NCBI RefSeq assembly: GCF_002127325.2
Contig: NC_035441.2
Span: forward strand, 148,842,140 to 148,906,139
Length of the DNA: 64,000 nucleotides
Direction of reading: 5' to 3'
Source: Helianthus annuus
Taxonomy: Eukaryota; Streptophyta; Magnoliopsida; Asterales; Asteraceae
Numbering within the stretch: position 1 is the first letter of the stretch; each line of letters starts with the position of its first letter. Made by a program: the position numbers and the translations under genes. A model generated the notes under the pieces. The model did no database searches. It was given only the letters and a program-made list of their open reading frames with translations, and was not told the DNA's origin. Below are positions 1-10,788 of the stretch, piece after piece.

Positions 1-1691
1 TTGTTTCCAAGTTGGATATCCTCTCCGTCAAATCCTGGTATTTTAATCCATCACCTAACTTAATAGGATCATCTGAATTCCCACCAGAGGTGGTTGTATC
101 TGCTTTTGAAACAGGAGGTATCTCCAAATTTTCATTAGCAGATGCCCCTTGTTCTTGGTTCTAGGGACTTCCCTCTGCACCAGTGGTTACCTTAGTGATC
201 ACACCAATGGTTAACTTGAACTCACCAGTGGATAAGTTAGTAGACACAGCAGTGGTTGCCTTCAAGGGAGTCTGACTGATGAAGCTACTGTCAAAATGTA
301 GATCAGTGGATTTGACATTTGTAGTAGCTGCTCCACTTGAAATACCATCAAGAATTTCGTGAAATTTAAGAGGTGTTGCCTCCTCAACTGTTTCTGGGTT
401 AGCTACTTGAACAGGTTCAGATATAGCTATTGTTGAAGTTAAACTCTCAGTAAAGTGTTCGTAGTAGGGGCTGCTTTGAGTCTGAATGTTAATAGCTTGA
501 AGCAGTGTTACAAACTTTGGTAGAATAGAAGATGAAGGGATTGCTGTGGAAAGAGACATTGCCCCAGGAGAAGGGCTTTTAAGCATACTCTCAAATGAGG
601 GTATGACATCATATTGTGGTGTCTCTGTGAATACAACATGTTCCTTTTGTGAGGAATCATGAGGAGTTTAGTTTAAGGGTTGAGATCTTTCCACATGTTG
701 TGAGGAAGTAGCAATAGTGGTTTCTAGTGACATTCGTGTTGTCACAGGGTTAACCTCTGGGATCTCATATTCCAAAGGACCCTTTTTGTGGTTTCGGTGG
801 GCTTTTTGGATTTTATTTTTGTCTTTTTGGGTTTTGTTAGTGGGGGTTTCACAGCAGTGGTTGTAGTGCTGTGATCACCAAGAGCAGTGGGCTCAGCAAT
901 ATAGGTTTGAGGAGCAGTTGTGGACCCATCTAAAATTTCCTCATTCCTCTCTGCTTCAGTTTTGGAAACATCTGACTCTTTAGCCATAAGGCGAGTAAAA
1001 GTTTCAGATGTTAGACTATTCATTTTAAAAGTTGTACCTTGTTCAAAAGCTTTTTGAGAAACATGTTTTTGCAGGTAGTAGCTTAATAGTCTAGGAAACA
1101 TAAGAAAAGCAGCAGTTTTCCCGTTTTTAATGTTTTTTAAATTTGTAACCAAGTCAGCAAACAGTGCTTGGGAGTAGTTAAAATCAGTATTTGTCAAAAT
1201 TGCATACCCCAATGACTGAATTTTCAAAGGTATTTCATTAAAAGAAGTAGTTTTATTTGAGAGACAGATTAAGAGAGTATGGAACAGGAATTTCATTGGT
1301 GGTGGAAAATTTGCCTTAAACATAGTTGCCTTATTCAACTGTCCATCGTATCCCCTCTCAATCAACTCTGTTTGAATCTCATTTTTCGGGAAAGATGTCT
1401 TTCCTGCAAAGTCATTTACCCCAAATGTTTTTGATATGGTAGTGGGGTAATAGCAACCGATTCACCTCCGACTTTTGAAGGTATACTGAATGCCACATTG
1501 TTTTGTTCTTCAATATTCGCATTAGCCCAGAAATCGCGGAGTGTTTCTTGGTAAATGGGTGCATCGGCAGTAAGAATGGCCTTTTATTTTGATGATGTAA
1601 GAACATCACTCATTGAATGATAGAGAGTATTTTTCTCGGTTTTCTAAAAAATAGCCAGGTAGTTATTGTGCTTTTTCATTCTCAGAGCCAT
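1..1691 (-). pseudogene. Decayed Asteraceae retroelement-associated protein
   Basis: Reading leftwards from an ATG at 1689-1691, the translation resembles a protein family I know from Asteraceae retroelement annotations. It has an early segment with an FWANANIEEQN-like stretch (about 1500-1560), then a central KFLFHTLLICLS segment and an FLMFPRLLSYYL segment (742-1365), then a Ser/Thr-rich tail (161-586). The reading is broken by in-frame stops close to the start and by a frame change between 586 and 742, so this is a pseudogene that also runs off the left edge. Function of the family is unknown to me. It could be an antisense or 3' accessory ORF of an LTR element. No reverse transcriptase or integrase is visible nearby. 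Confidence 0.55.
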
Positions 1692-2574
1692 GACCGGAAT
1701 TGAAACTTGCGAGAGGTTGATGAAGAAGTGTTGAAGAAGAAGGTGGAAACCGCTTTGATGAATTTTAAATTTGAGACGACAGTAAAACCTCTGTTTGGGG
1801 ATGAAACAAGGTTTTATAAAGTGAAAAAGTGATTGGTGACGTGTTAGAAGTTACAATGATCTGATGGCTAACATCTGTCCACGGTAGAACCTCTGCTGCG
1901 ATAATGGATGACAGTTGTTTGGAAAGTCCTGTTGGGCAACAACAGATGTTAGGCAACAGTGGTAAGTCAGCAGTCCTTAGATTAAACAGAACCTATGAGA
2001 ACAGACGATACCCTTCAGCAGTGTTTAAATTTTTAGTCAAACAGAGGTTCGGAAAATAGTTGTTTTCAACAGAGTTTTAATATAAACAAATAAATTCATA
2101 TTAAAAAATATAAATTAAATATCAGCAGCCATTTAATGCGAAACATTTCAAAAATAAATTTTCATGGGAAAACTATAAAATTAAATATCAAGAAACCGAA
2201 AGGACAAATTTTAAACCTCTGACATAAAAAAATAAAAATAAAAACCTCTTCATTTAAACACCAACAATACTCTACATGGCAAACAGATGCTTCTACCACT
2301 TCATCGGACACAGATATTGGAAACCTCTGTTGGGCAACAACAGATGTTGTAAACCGTGGTAAATCAACAGTCGCTTGGATAAAAAGAACTTATGAAAACA
2401 GACAATACCTTTCAGCAGTGGATGAATTTTTATCCAAACAGAGGTTGATTCAAAACATCAACAAATACTATAAAACCCTGATGATTAGTTTTATTCTAAA
2501 AATCAACAAATGTCTTTTAAAAACCTGTCCTCTCAAAAAACAATGCTCAAAATCTGCAACACCAGACAATACTC
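1692..2574. repeat. Retroelement-derived non-coding block with internal duplication
   Basis: No gene is supported here. About 1850-2071 and about 2310-2455 are diverged copies of one segment (shared cores include GTTGGGCAACAACAGATGTT), and a third copy lies at about 6540-6760. Copies at 2071 and 6759 end in TTTTCAACA, which fits a retroelement LTR terminus (TGTTGAAAA on the minus strand). About 2100-2230 and 2455-2570 have relatives at about 7600-7770 and 7790-7900. I read the block as LTR or flanking DNA of one retroelement family, rearranged. Confidence 0.5.
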
Positions 2575-4099
2575 TTGAAGACACCCAGATCAATCTCAGA
2601 CTCGGAGGGCGCGGGAGGAGCTTCCTTACGGAGTTTCGCCTTTTTTGAAGCAAGAAGAGCAGCGGACTGCTCATCAAGCTTTCGTTTATGATCTTCGAGG
2701 GCCTTTTTCTTCATAAGCTCAGTTAAAGTAGCACCGTCGTTCGGATCGGACTCTCGAGGCTTCCCACCAACTCCTAGACTAGACAACGTGTCAGAGACAA
2801 CCACATAATTTAGACAAGGCAAAGTAGAGGGTCGCTTACGAGACGTATCAGCAGCTTTACCCTCCGCCTTTTCTTCTATCTTCTGAGACTTATCAGTTTT
2901 CGCCTTTTTCCGGGTCTCCAACTGTGCAGACGGGTCAACAGACACCTCTGCATCATCACCAACGACCTCATGGACAGGCTCGTTAACAGCGGCTTGCGCA
3001 GAACCTGCACACGCGGAATGGGACGTTAGACCCTCACGAGAATTACCAGAACTACTACTCGAAAGGACAACAACTTCCTCTCGAGCTAGACCAACAGGAT
3101 CATCCCCAACATCTTCACCTAGAGCAACTCCAGCATATCTAGCAAAGCTTTCGTCTGAAGGGTGCAAGAAACGCCCACGAATTTGATCCAACCAGGTTGG
3201 TTTCCCCTCCTCTTCGATGGCCTCAACCATAGCACCAGCAGCTTTCAGATCCAAAGCATTTATCAAGCTGTATCCAACTACAAGCAACAAAGCCATAAGG
3301 AAACACACAAAAACAAACATCAAGGCAATACAAAAAAAAAAGAACAAGAGAAGGTGGGTCACATACATTTGCCCTGGTAGCTATACACAGGCACACCCAA
3401 AGGATTCTTGGGCACCCACAACAGACTCATTCCCGCACCAACTAGAGCCATTTCCTCTAACTGAGCAATGGCAGTTGCTTTGTGTGTTATCTTTTTATAC
3501 CAATCTTGGGCAGCATAATCTCCCATGACATCAACTTTTGGAATCCCTTCACTCTCCGATCGATAGTGCATATCCATAGGAATAACCCCACGACGGATGT
3601 AGAAAAATTTCTGTTTCCAGTCATGAAGACTCTTTAAAGGAACAGAACAAACCGGAGACACACCGGACCGGGCAGTGAACGAATAGAAGCCATTCGTATA
3701 AGGGACATTGTAAAAAACGTTGAACATACCAAACATCGGCTCAACCCGACAAGCTCTACAAACATACTCAAAGTGAGTAATGCGAGGGAGCCCAATCGCA
3801 TTAATCTGAGAAATATGCAACCCATAGTTTCTCAAAACGGCAGCCGTGAACTTAGTAATGGGCAATCTAAAGTTACCCTCCCGAAAGAAGGCAGCATACA
3901 ACGGAATGTAGCCAGGAGGAGCGTCCACAGCGGTAGAACCAGGGGTAGGGTACTGAGCACCCCACTCAGGGCGGAAACCCATGCCCTGAACAAGGTTTTG
4001 AAACTCATCCTCTTTCCACCCTATAACGGCCTGATCAGGACCAGGAGGAGCTTTACTTTTATTCTTCCGCTTTCTTTGGGTAGGATTACTACTAGCCAT
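2547..4099 (-). CDS. Antisense gypsy-type putative transposase-domain protein, two exons, 3'-truncated
   Basis: Exon 1 (3367-4099) starts MASSNPTQRKRKNK and contains a segment typical of the plant domain named transposase (putative) gypsy type, for example PLYAAFFREGNFRLPITKF and GLHISQINAIGLPRITHFEY. The frame otherwise stops just after the sequence YQGK. A GTATGT donor at 3366 and a TTGTAG acceptor ending at 3278 define an 89-bp, T-rich intron whose removal keeps phase and joins exon 2 (3277 leftwards). Exon 2 is acidic, then Lys/Ala-rich, and probably continued further: coding-like sequence ends near 2580 at the junction with unrelated repeat DNA, and the frame then closes at 2547. A TATA box lies about 135 bp upstream of the ATG. 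Its role in the element is not established. It may be a dead remnant despite the long open exon 1. Confidence 0.6.
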
Positions 4100-4230
4100 G
4101 GTAAAGAATCAGGGAAGATCGAAAGGAAATATTCAAACAAGGTACTAAAACAAACAAGAAGAAATGAAGGCGATAGAGGAAATCACACTTCAAATTTGAA
4201 AAAGTAAGGAGAAAAGAAGTAACCCACCCC

Positions 4231-4261
4231 CTATTTATACCCATCGCATTTAATGCGATGG
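4231..4261 (-). promoter_or_regulatory. TATA box and adjoining palindrome of the antisense gene
   Basis: The minus strand reads TATAAATAG at 4239-4231, about 135 bp before the ATG at 4099. Immediately upstream lies a 21-bp palindrome, CCATCGCATT-T-AATGCGATGG (4241-4261). Distances suit a pol II core promoter. The role of the palindrome is unknown. Confidence 0.5.
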
Positions 4262-4505
4262 GTAGTGGACCGTCAGAGCCCAGGAAAAGCAACCAACAGG
4301 GGAAAGACACGTCAGAAAAGAGAGAAGACGTCACCTCTTTTTTCGGAAGCATGACTTACAGGGCCTGACGACGTGACAGAAAGTAACTGAAAAGGCGCCT
4401 GTTCACCTCCGACAAGATAGGGACATCAGACAGTCACATCAACACCTTTTCCAAGACGCCAAAACTTCCAGCAGAAGGAAACAATAAGTGCCATGCGCGA
4501 TGCGC

Positions 4506-4935
4506 CATGCGTCCATGTGGCCCAACTTTTTCAAGTCGCCAAAACCCATGCGCCATGCGTCCATTTGGCTCAACTTTTTCAAGTCGCCAAACCCATGCGC
4601 CATGCGTCCATTTGGCTCAACTTTTTCAAGTTGCCAAAACCCATGCGCCATGCGTCCATTTGGCTCAACTTTTTCAAATTGCCAAAACCCATGCGCCATG
4701 CGCCGTGCGTCCATTTGGCTCAACTTTTTCCAACTTGCCAAAACCCATGCGCCATGCGTCCATTTGGCTCAACTTTTTCAAGTTGCCAAAACCCATGCGC
4801 CGTGCGTCCATTTGGCTCAACTTTTTCCAACTTGCTAAAACCCATGTGCCATGCGTCCATTTGGCTCAACTTTTTCAAGTTGCTAAAACCCATGCGCAGT
4901 GCGTCTATTTGGCTCAAATTTTTCCAATTGACCAG
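4506..4935. repeat. Minisatellite, nine copies of a 47-55 bp unit
   Basis: Units begin at about 4506, 4554, 4601, 4649, 4704, 4753, 4801, 4850 and 4897. Each carries ATGCGTCCATTTGGCTCAAC followed by CTTTTTCAAGTTGCCAAAAC or a close variant. The fifth unit has an extra CATGCGC. Periods vary (47, 48, 49, 55), so long ORFs across it in several frames are by-products of the repeat. It lies between the antisense gene and the LTR, where Tat elements are known to carry variable tandem repeats. Confidence 0.9.
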
Positions 4936-5021
4936 AACTCATACAACCCACCATAAAAAAACCACTACTCTCATAAGTCCAGAATCCCTCCTAAACGATC
5001 AACTCAACTAGAAGGCACACT

Positions 5022-5687
5022 GGACTGGGGGGACTTGAAGAGGTATGGTACCAATTCCCTGCCTACATGGTAGGGACCACACCACTTTTGAGCATACAAG
5101 GCGTCTACATCAGCGAAGCAATCCAGAAGCTTCTAGAAACTTCTGGAAGATCTACAGGTGGCGCCAAAGATGCTCTATCCGTCATAAAGGACAACACGTG
5201 TCACCACTCGCAGAACGCCACATAGGCCTGCGGCAAATCAGGGAGCAGAACTGACAACACCGGTACGAGGTCTCCGGCGTGTGCAAATGTAAGAACGCCA
5301 CGTGTACCACTACACCTGCCGTGACAGAGCAGACCAAGAGGATATTCCCCTTGGTCGGACAGCTGGCACGCGCCCACAGCTGGCACAGCTGCTCCTTCTT
5401 TCTTCACCCTCCGGCTATAAATAGGACCCTTCATCATTCAGGTTCAGGATCTTTACTCTCCATACTCACTCCATACACACACTGTTTATTTCTCTCAGAA
5501 CAGTACTTATTCTCACGCCGGAGCCTGGTTAAGAGGGAAATCCCCTTTCTCCCCCTCTTAACGAGACTGACGATGGTTACTGTTTTGCAGGTTTTTGAGC
5601 TATTATCACGAGTAAGAGGTTGAACCCATAAAAGAAATAACCCCATCGGTTAACCTTGGTGTTAATCGGTGTTTCATCAACTCTACA
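5022..5687 (+). mobile_element. Polypurine tract and 3' LTR of the Tat-like element
   Basis: A G-rich tract (GGACTGGGGGGACT) ends just before TGAAGAGGTA at 5036. A plausible terminus ...CTCTACA is at 5687, giving a 652-bp LTR starting TG and ending CA. A plus-strand TATA box, CTATAAATAGG, lies at 5415-5425, followed by a pyrimidine-rich leader, which suits U3-R-U5 order. The right boundary is less certain than the left, because no second LTR is in the window for comparison. Confidence 0.55.
5415..5425 (+). promoter_or_regulatory. TATA box in the LTR
   Basis: CTATAAATAGG, 380 bp into the putative LTR. This is the likely U3 core promoter of the retroelement. Confidence 0.55.
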
Positions 5688-5689
5688 GA

Positions 5690-5897
5690 CAAAATCTTAT
5701 GCATGAATACATGTATATGGGCAGAGGTTTGATGTCAATATTAAATAGATTTTATATATTAATACTTATGATGCAATAATGACATAAGAAAAGCATTATC
5801 GGACAGCCTCTATGGCTGCCACATCAGCTTTTCTTATGTCACTGGAATTTTTAGAGAAGCAGAGGTTTGAAAAACAGTTTTTTTCCACAAACTTTTA
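5690..5897. repeat. Conserved hairpin-bearing repeat, copy 1
   Basis: This is related to 8610-8775. Its core (about 5780-5841) is an inverted repeat: TGACATAAGAAAAGC, about 30 bp of loop, then GCTTTTCTTATGTCA. Both copies keep the hairpin although flanks have diverged. Possibly the terminal part of the retroelement family at 1692-2574. Confidence 0.6.
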
Positions 5898-5899
5898 AC

Positions 5900-6466
5900 T
5901 AGGGATGGCAATAGGTCGGGTTTGGGACGGGTTTAGGTAATCCCAAACCCAAATCCGGTTTGATAAGCTTGTCCAAAACCCGTCGGGTTTCTAGCGGGTA
6001 AATACCCATCGGGTATCGGGTATACCCGCGGGTTTTGGGTAAACCCGTTAATTTAAAAAGATTACTAGTTGGGTATACTCATCTCAAAACCCATTGGGTA
6101 TTTATCGGGTAACTACTAACTGGTTACATTTTGTATTGTCATTATAAAAATATATATCAAATAACTACAATGTATACGGAATAGAATACCTATATGTGTA
6201 AAAAATGGATGTATCATATATATACATATTTAATAATATAAAAGAAATTATATCGGGTATACAATCGGGTAAACAGGTACACTTTATCGGGTAATTGGGT
6301 CGGGTAAACGGGTATATCACTAAATCCCAAACCCGTCCCAAACCCGCCAAAAAAATAAAAACTATTCCCAAACCCATCCCAAACCCGATTAACCGAACCC
6401 AAACCCGTCCCAAATATGTGGGGTTTCGGGTTTACCCAGCAGGTTCGGGTTTGATTGCCATCCCTA
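5900..6466. mobile_element. hAT-type MITE, 567 bp
   Basis: Terminal inverted repeats TAGGGATGGCAAT and ATTGCCATCCCTA are flanked by near-identical 8-mers, CTTTTAAC (5892-5899) and CTTTTAAG (6467-6474). An 8-bp target duplication is the hAT signature. The interior is filled with CGGGTTTGGG and CCCGTCCC motifs arranged in inverted halves. No transposase is encoded. Short ORFs here are repeat artefacts. Confidence 0.85.
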
Positions 6467-7138
6467 CTTTTAAGGGTTTTTCAAAATATTTAAAAAATAG
6501 CTATTTTTTAAAAATGGACTTTTGATGTTGTCAAGACATTTTACAAAGATCTGATAGCTAACATCTGCCCACTTCAGAACCTTTGTTGTGTTAATGGATG
6601 ACAGTTCTTTGGAAACCGTTGTTGGGCAATAATAGATGTTGGTAACAGTAGCAAGTCAACAGTCGTTAGATAAAACAGAACTTATGAGAACAGACAATAA
6701 CTTTCAGCAATAGATGAATTTGTAGCCAAACAGATGTTTAAAAATAGTCGTTTTCAACAGACTTTTAAAGATTTTTGACAATTTTTTTTAAAAATAGCTA
6801 TTTTTAAGAATGGACTTTTGATGTTCTGAAGACATTATAATGCTTTCATCATCAGCAGACGATGATTTCAAGCAGTTGTTCTCTTTTAGCAAACTTTAAC
6901 TTTAACAGACCTTTACAATAACAGATATTGACTCTAACAACTGTTCATGCTAAAATTAGTAAAAATAAAATGCTCCACAAATATTAATAGAATTAAAATT
7001 TATCTATGACATATGAGGATAGATCAACAACCACATCGAGTACTGAACAACGAAACTTTAAAATCTAACATATACACTAAGAAATTTAAGAATCAAACAG
7101 CAAGAATTAAGAAATTTTAGCTTCAGCTCCATCGAGCA

Positions 7139-7417
7139 CTAAACTTCTCTATGTATATCTTTGAGCATCGCCATGAACTCCAAGTCTCTATCACCGCACT
7201 CTATATTACTGACAACACAAAGGTCACGTACGGCAGTTGAAGGCATCGCCATCAGGTTTCTGGAAACCTGGTCTCTCGTGAACAGACCAAGATGTAGTCC
7301 ATCAAAACACCTCTTCAGCTCTTGAAGAGTAGCCCTATCCTCATATGCTTGATCATCAACTTGCTTGATAAATCGTTGCTTTAAATCATAAGAGTTGGCA
7401 GAAATGTATGATGACAT
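7139..7417 (-). CDS. Orphan 92-residue protein, unrecognised
   Basis: An intact ATG-to-stop frame encodes a polar, apparently soluble protein starting MSSYISANSYDLKQRF, with a Leu/Arg-rich middle (RATLQELKRCFDGLHLG) and a predicted helical end (LEFMAMLKDIHREV). No signal peptide, membrane segment or zinc-binding pattern is visible. A TATA-like run (TATATATA, about 7505-7514 on the complementary strand) lies about 90 bp upstream. It is embedded in a block related to retroelement DNA, so it may be an accessory retroelement ORF rather than a host gene. I do not recognise the family and assign no function. Confidence 0.4.
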   Translation of the reverse strand: MSSYISANSYDLKQRFIKQVDDQAYEDRATLQELKRCFDGLHLGLFTRDQVSRNLMAMPSTAVRDLCVVSNIECGDRDLEFMAMLKDIHREV

Positions 7418-8609
7418 TTTAAGTTATATATTTATTGAAGTCTGATGTTGACGCGGGATATGTTGGTAGTAAAATGTGATGAAAAACAGGTGAACTGACA
7501 ATAATATATATAGTGAAATAGCTAACAGCCCAAAGGTCAGCCTAATTTCACTGTACCCTTAAACTAATTTACGAGTAAAAAACGTGTACATTTAATATAA
7601 ACATATAAATTCATATTTAAAAACAACAACCATTTAATGCAAAAACGTCCAAAAATAAGTTTTCATGGGAAAACTATAAAATTAAATATCAAGAATTCGC
7701 AAGGACAAATTTTAAACCGCTGGGATCAAAAGAAAAAAAAACAGGTTTTCATAATTTCCATTAACCTCTTCATTTACCATAAAGATGCATTTTAAATACT
7801 ATAAAAGACTGATGATTAGTTTCATTCAAAACATCAACAATTGTCTTTTAAAAACCTGTCCTCTCAAAAAACAAATCAAAATCTGCCACACCAACAAAAC
7901 TCTACATAGCAATCCATGCTTCTACCACTGGTCGGAAACAAATGATGTTGAAATGCAACTCTCTAGATGGTCGCTGGAAGAAAAAAAGCTGATGAAGAAA
8001 TAATATATAAAATCGACATCACCAGTGATAATAATTACAAGAAAACCTGGAGCAGCATCGGATTGCTTCATGAAATCCTCCACTCTCCAACATCAGACTT
8101 CAAGAACATTGCAGAACAATTTCTCACTGGTCGTTCGAAAAAACAAAGCTGAAATATATCAACACTTTAAAATAAAAATTATCAACAATATCAACAATTT
8201 AAAAATATCCACAAACCTAAAATAACCCACAACTGATTGTTTGAATTTCAAACAACTCTGATTAGACTGAAATATAAAGCGAGAATTAGAGTAGATCAGT
8301 TCAAAATTTAAAATTCAAAATTACAGAAAAAAACATACTCTCAACGATGTTGCAACAATGATGTTGGAAAAATTATGTGAAGTACAAAAAGCTGCAATCG
8401 GAGATGAACCGACTAAATATGGAAATTCTGCATTTGAGAGTGAGAGAGATTGCTCACGGATATGAGTGAGAGAGATAAATGCGAATTTGAATATGGAGTC
8501 AGAATCAGTTGTATTATATATGTATACGTGTATGGTTTGAATTTTGAATCTGGAGCCAGAATTTTAAATTTTAAATCTAGGCAGAGATTTTGATGATAGA
8601 GGTTTCAAT

Positions 8610-8775
8610 TTCTTATACATGAATACATAGATATGACCAGAGGTTTGAGGTCAGAGTTTTAGATAGATTTTAAAATGATTTTATATATTAGGCTTTATGA
8701 TACAGAAATGACATAAGAAAAACATTGTTGGACAGCCTCTCTGGTTGACACATCAGCTTTTCTTATGTCATTCAG
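8610..8775. repeat. Conserved hairpin-bearing repeat, copy 2
   Basis: Second copy of the 5690-5897 repeat. The hairpin at about 8709-8768 pairs TGACATAAGAAAAAC with GCTTTTCTTATGTCA, one pairing lost compared with copy 1. Confidence 0.6.
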
Positions 8776-8898
8776 ATTTCTCTTTTTGTAGAAAGTATAG
8801 ATATAGATAAGTTATTAACTATGAATTAAAAATATAATAAAAGTCATATATGACCTATATATTAAAAATCAAATTGAATGAATAGTAACTCTCTAAGT

Positions 8899-9116
8899 GA
8901 TGAGCAAATGGTATCGGGTATCGGTACCGGTATCAATTTTACCAAATCAAGTGTATTTTCGGTACCGGTTCGGCACCGGTTTTACCCTCAAATACCGGTG
9001 TCGTACCAGTACCGACTGGTATCGAACCGTACCGTACCAGGTATATTCGGTACTGGTACCCACTTTTGGGGATTTCGGTAATGGTATTTTTTGTTCCGAT
9101 TGGTACCGAGCTCATC
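8899..9116. repeat. GGTACC-rich short interspersed element, copy 1
   Basis: Begins GATGAGCAAATGGTATCGG and ends CCGAGCTCATC, so the ends GATGAGC/GCTCATC are inverted repeats. The interior is packed with GGTACCG and CGGTATCG motifs. Related to copy 2 at 9306-9582. I could not find a convincing target duplication, so the class is open (MITE-like). Confidence 0.6.
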
Positions 9117-9305
9117 AAATCCTGTAGCAACATAGCAATGCAAGTAATTGCACCCTTTAGATTATTTTTCATACACACAGTAAGTAAACTGTATTCGTTT
9201 AAATGAGGATTTATATACACAACAGCTTATTTTGCTTTCTTTTTTGTCTTTTTCTGTACTGAATGAATTGTAGTATGTAAAATTAACTTGAATATTTATA
9301 TTATT

Positions 9306-9582
9306 GATGAGCAAATCGTGTCAAATCTTGTAATCAAATTGGTATCGTATCGGTACCAAATTTACTATACCAAATCATTTGCGGTACCAATTTGGTACCA
9401 ACCTTTTGGCATTTTCAGAATCGTTACTTTCGGTTCGACACCGGTCTAGCACCATACCTATATTTATTGATTTTTACCTTCAAAACCATACCGTATTGTA
9501 CCGAGTATCTTCGTTGCCGGTACTACTTTCGATGATTTTCCGGATCGGTACTTTCGGTGCCGTTACAGGTACCGAGCTCATC
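9306..9582. repeat. GGTACC-rich short interspersed element, copy 2
   Basis: Same GATGAGCAAAT start and ACCGAGCTCATC end as copy 1, with a diverged interior. Two copies within 700 bp suggest local accumulation or a duplicated segment. Confidence 0.6.
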
Positions 9583-9792
9583 CATATTTTAATGTGTTAG
9601 CACCGTAATAACTGAACTGAAAACAACCAAATTTTCAACGTTTAGGACGTGTGGGTCCTATTATTATATATTAGATTATTTAAAATCGTTTTTTAGGACG
9701 GAGTGACTATCCTTACCACGTAATTTTTATTTATGTTTTGATATTCTGTATCTGCTTGCCGTTGCTGACACGCGTTTTGCAGTCATTGGGTT

Positions 9793-9825
9793 CCCGTCGT
9801 AACGCACGGGTGGAAAATCAACTAG
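9793..9825 (+). mobile_element. Helitron 3' terminus
   Basis: A short GC-rich hairpin (CCCGT at 9793-9797 pairing with ACGGG at 9806-9810) is followed after 11 bp by CTAG (9822-9825) and a host T. This is the canonical Helitron 3' end. The matching 5' TC end was not located, so the element's length is unknown. The GGTACC-rich repeats may lie inside it. Confidence 0.6.
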
Positions 9826-9939
9826 TTTGTTTAAAGTAAGAAAACTAATCAAGATCATAATTGTGTATTGTACGAGGGTTAAAAAATTATACATATGAAA
9901 AAAGAGATTGTAATTTATAAATAGACAGATAGCAACTAA

Positions 9940-10788
9940 GGGGATGGTTCAAATGAAAACCACTTTTATTGTGAAAACTCGAAAACTAACTAAAAAAAGC
10001 CTAAAAAACATACAAAATTTTTTTTTTACAATTTTTTTTAGAAAAATCGCTACTTTTTATATATGGAAAAAAATTTCAAAAAAAAAAAATTTTTTTGGTT
10101 ATACTGCACATGTGCACTAATACGGAAACCCCCACCGACACCCCCCAAAAACCTAAACCCCCCACCACCCCCCCCCCCAAAAAAAAACCTAAATTCACCC
10201 TCCCACCAAAAGCCTAACCCCCCCCCCCCCCCAAAAAAAAAAAAAAAAATAACCTAAACCCCCCACCCCCACCCTCCCGAAAACCTAAAACTAAACCCTA
10301 AACATAAACCCGAAAAAAACCTAACCCCCCACCCCCAAAAACCTAAACCCGCCTCCCCCCCCCCCCCCCACACCCAAAAACCTAATCCTAATCCTAAACC
10401 TCCAAAAAAACTAACCCTAAAAGCTAAACTAGAATCAAAAAGCTAATTTTAAGCATGTAATGCACATTGTAGTACATGTTATATTGCACATGTGCACTAC
10501 TATAATAATAGTATTGAAAACAAGACGACACCATAAATCTTTGTTTATGTCATAAAAAATATGCTCGAATATACTTGAATGAAAGATAAGAAAATTTGTG
10601 ATCTTATGGTGCCATTTTTGTTTTAAAATGATAGCGTATGGAGAAATGAGAAATGTTTGAAAAGTTATATATTTTTTGTTCCAATTTTACCCCTCTTTCA
10701 TTAAAAGTCTTCCCCCCTCCTTTTTAGTGGGTTTTAGTTAGTTTTCTAGTTTTCACAATAACTAGTGGTTTTCATTTCAACCTTCCCG
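9940..10788. mobile_element. Mutator-type MITE, 849 bp
   Basis: Long terminal inverted repeats of about 50 bp (GGGATGGTTCAAATGAAAAC at the left; the right end is its imperfect complement, ending CATTTCAACCTTCCCG) are flanked by a perfect direct repeat TAGCAACTAA at 9930-9939 and 10789-10798. A 9-10 bp duplication with long TIRs points to Mutator-like elements. The interior is dominated by C-tracts, A-tracts and degenerate CCTAAACCC units. No coding capacity. Confidence 0.85.

Larger units (their letters stand above)
2575..5687 (+). mobile_element. 3' fragment of a Tat-like Ty3/gypsy retrotransposon
   Basis: The order of parts matches the 3' end of Tat-lineage gypsy elements as I know them: an accessory gene in antisense (2547-4099), a tandem-repeat-rich untranslated region (4506-4935), a polypurine tract (5022-5034), then an LTR read on the plus strand (5036-5687). 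gag-pol is absent. The left edge, near 2575, abuts DNA related to 7790-7900, so the element is truncated there. The lineage assignment is an inference from architecture and from the antisense gene's domain. Confidence 0.6.
6475..8790. repeat. Second block of the left-hand retroelement family
   Basis: 6540-6760 resembles 1850-2071, 7600-7770 resembles 2100-2230, 7790-7900 resembles 2455-2570, and 8610-8775 resembles 5690-5870. The block therefore repeats, with divergence, the sequence in which the Tat-like fragment sits. The stretch 7930-8610 is present here but not between the matching parts of the first block, where the Tat fragment lies instead. Apart from the 92-codon ORF at 7139-7417 I see no gene. 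Confidence 0.5.

Noticed and set aside
4488..5011. Overlapping long ORFs in all three plus frames and on the minus strand
   Set aside because: They are by-products of a stop-free 47-55 bp tandem repeat whose period is not a multiple of three.
8899..9582. Confident transposon class for the two GGTACC-rich repeats
   Set aside because: Inverted ends exist, but neither copy shows a target duplication, so only a repeat is claimed.
10130..10440. Interstitial telomere repeat
   Set aside because: CCCTAAA appears only sporadically among variable C- and A-tracts inside a MITE. There is no regular 7-bp array.
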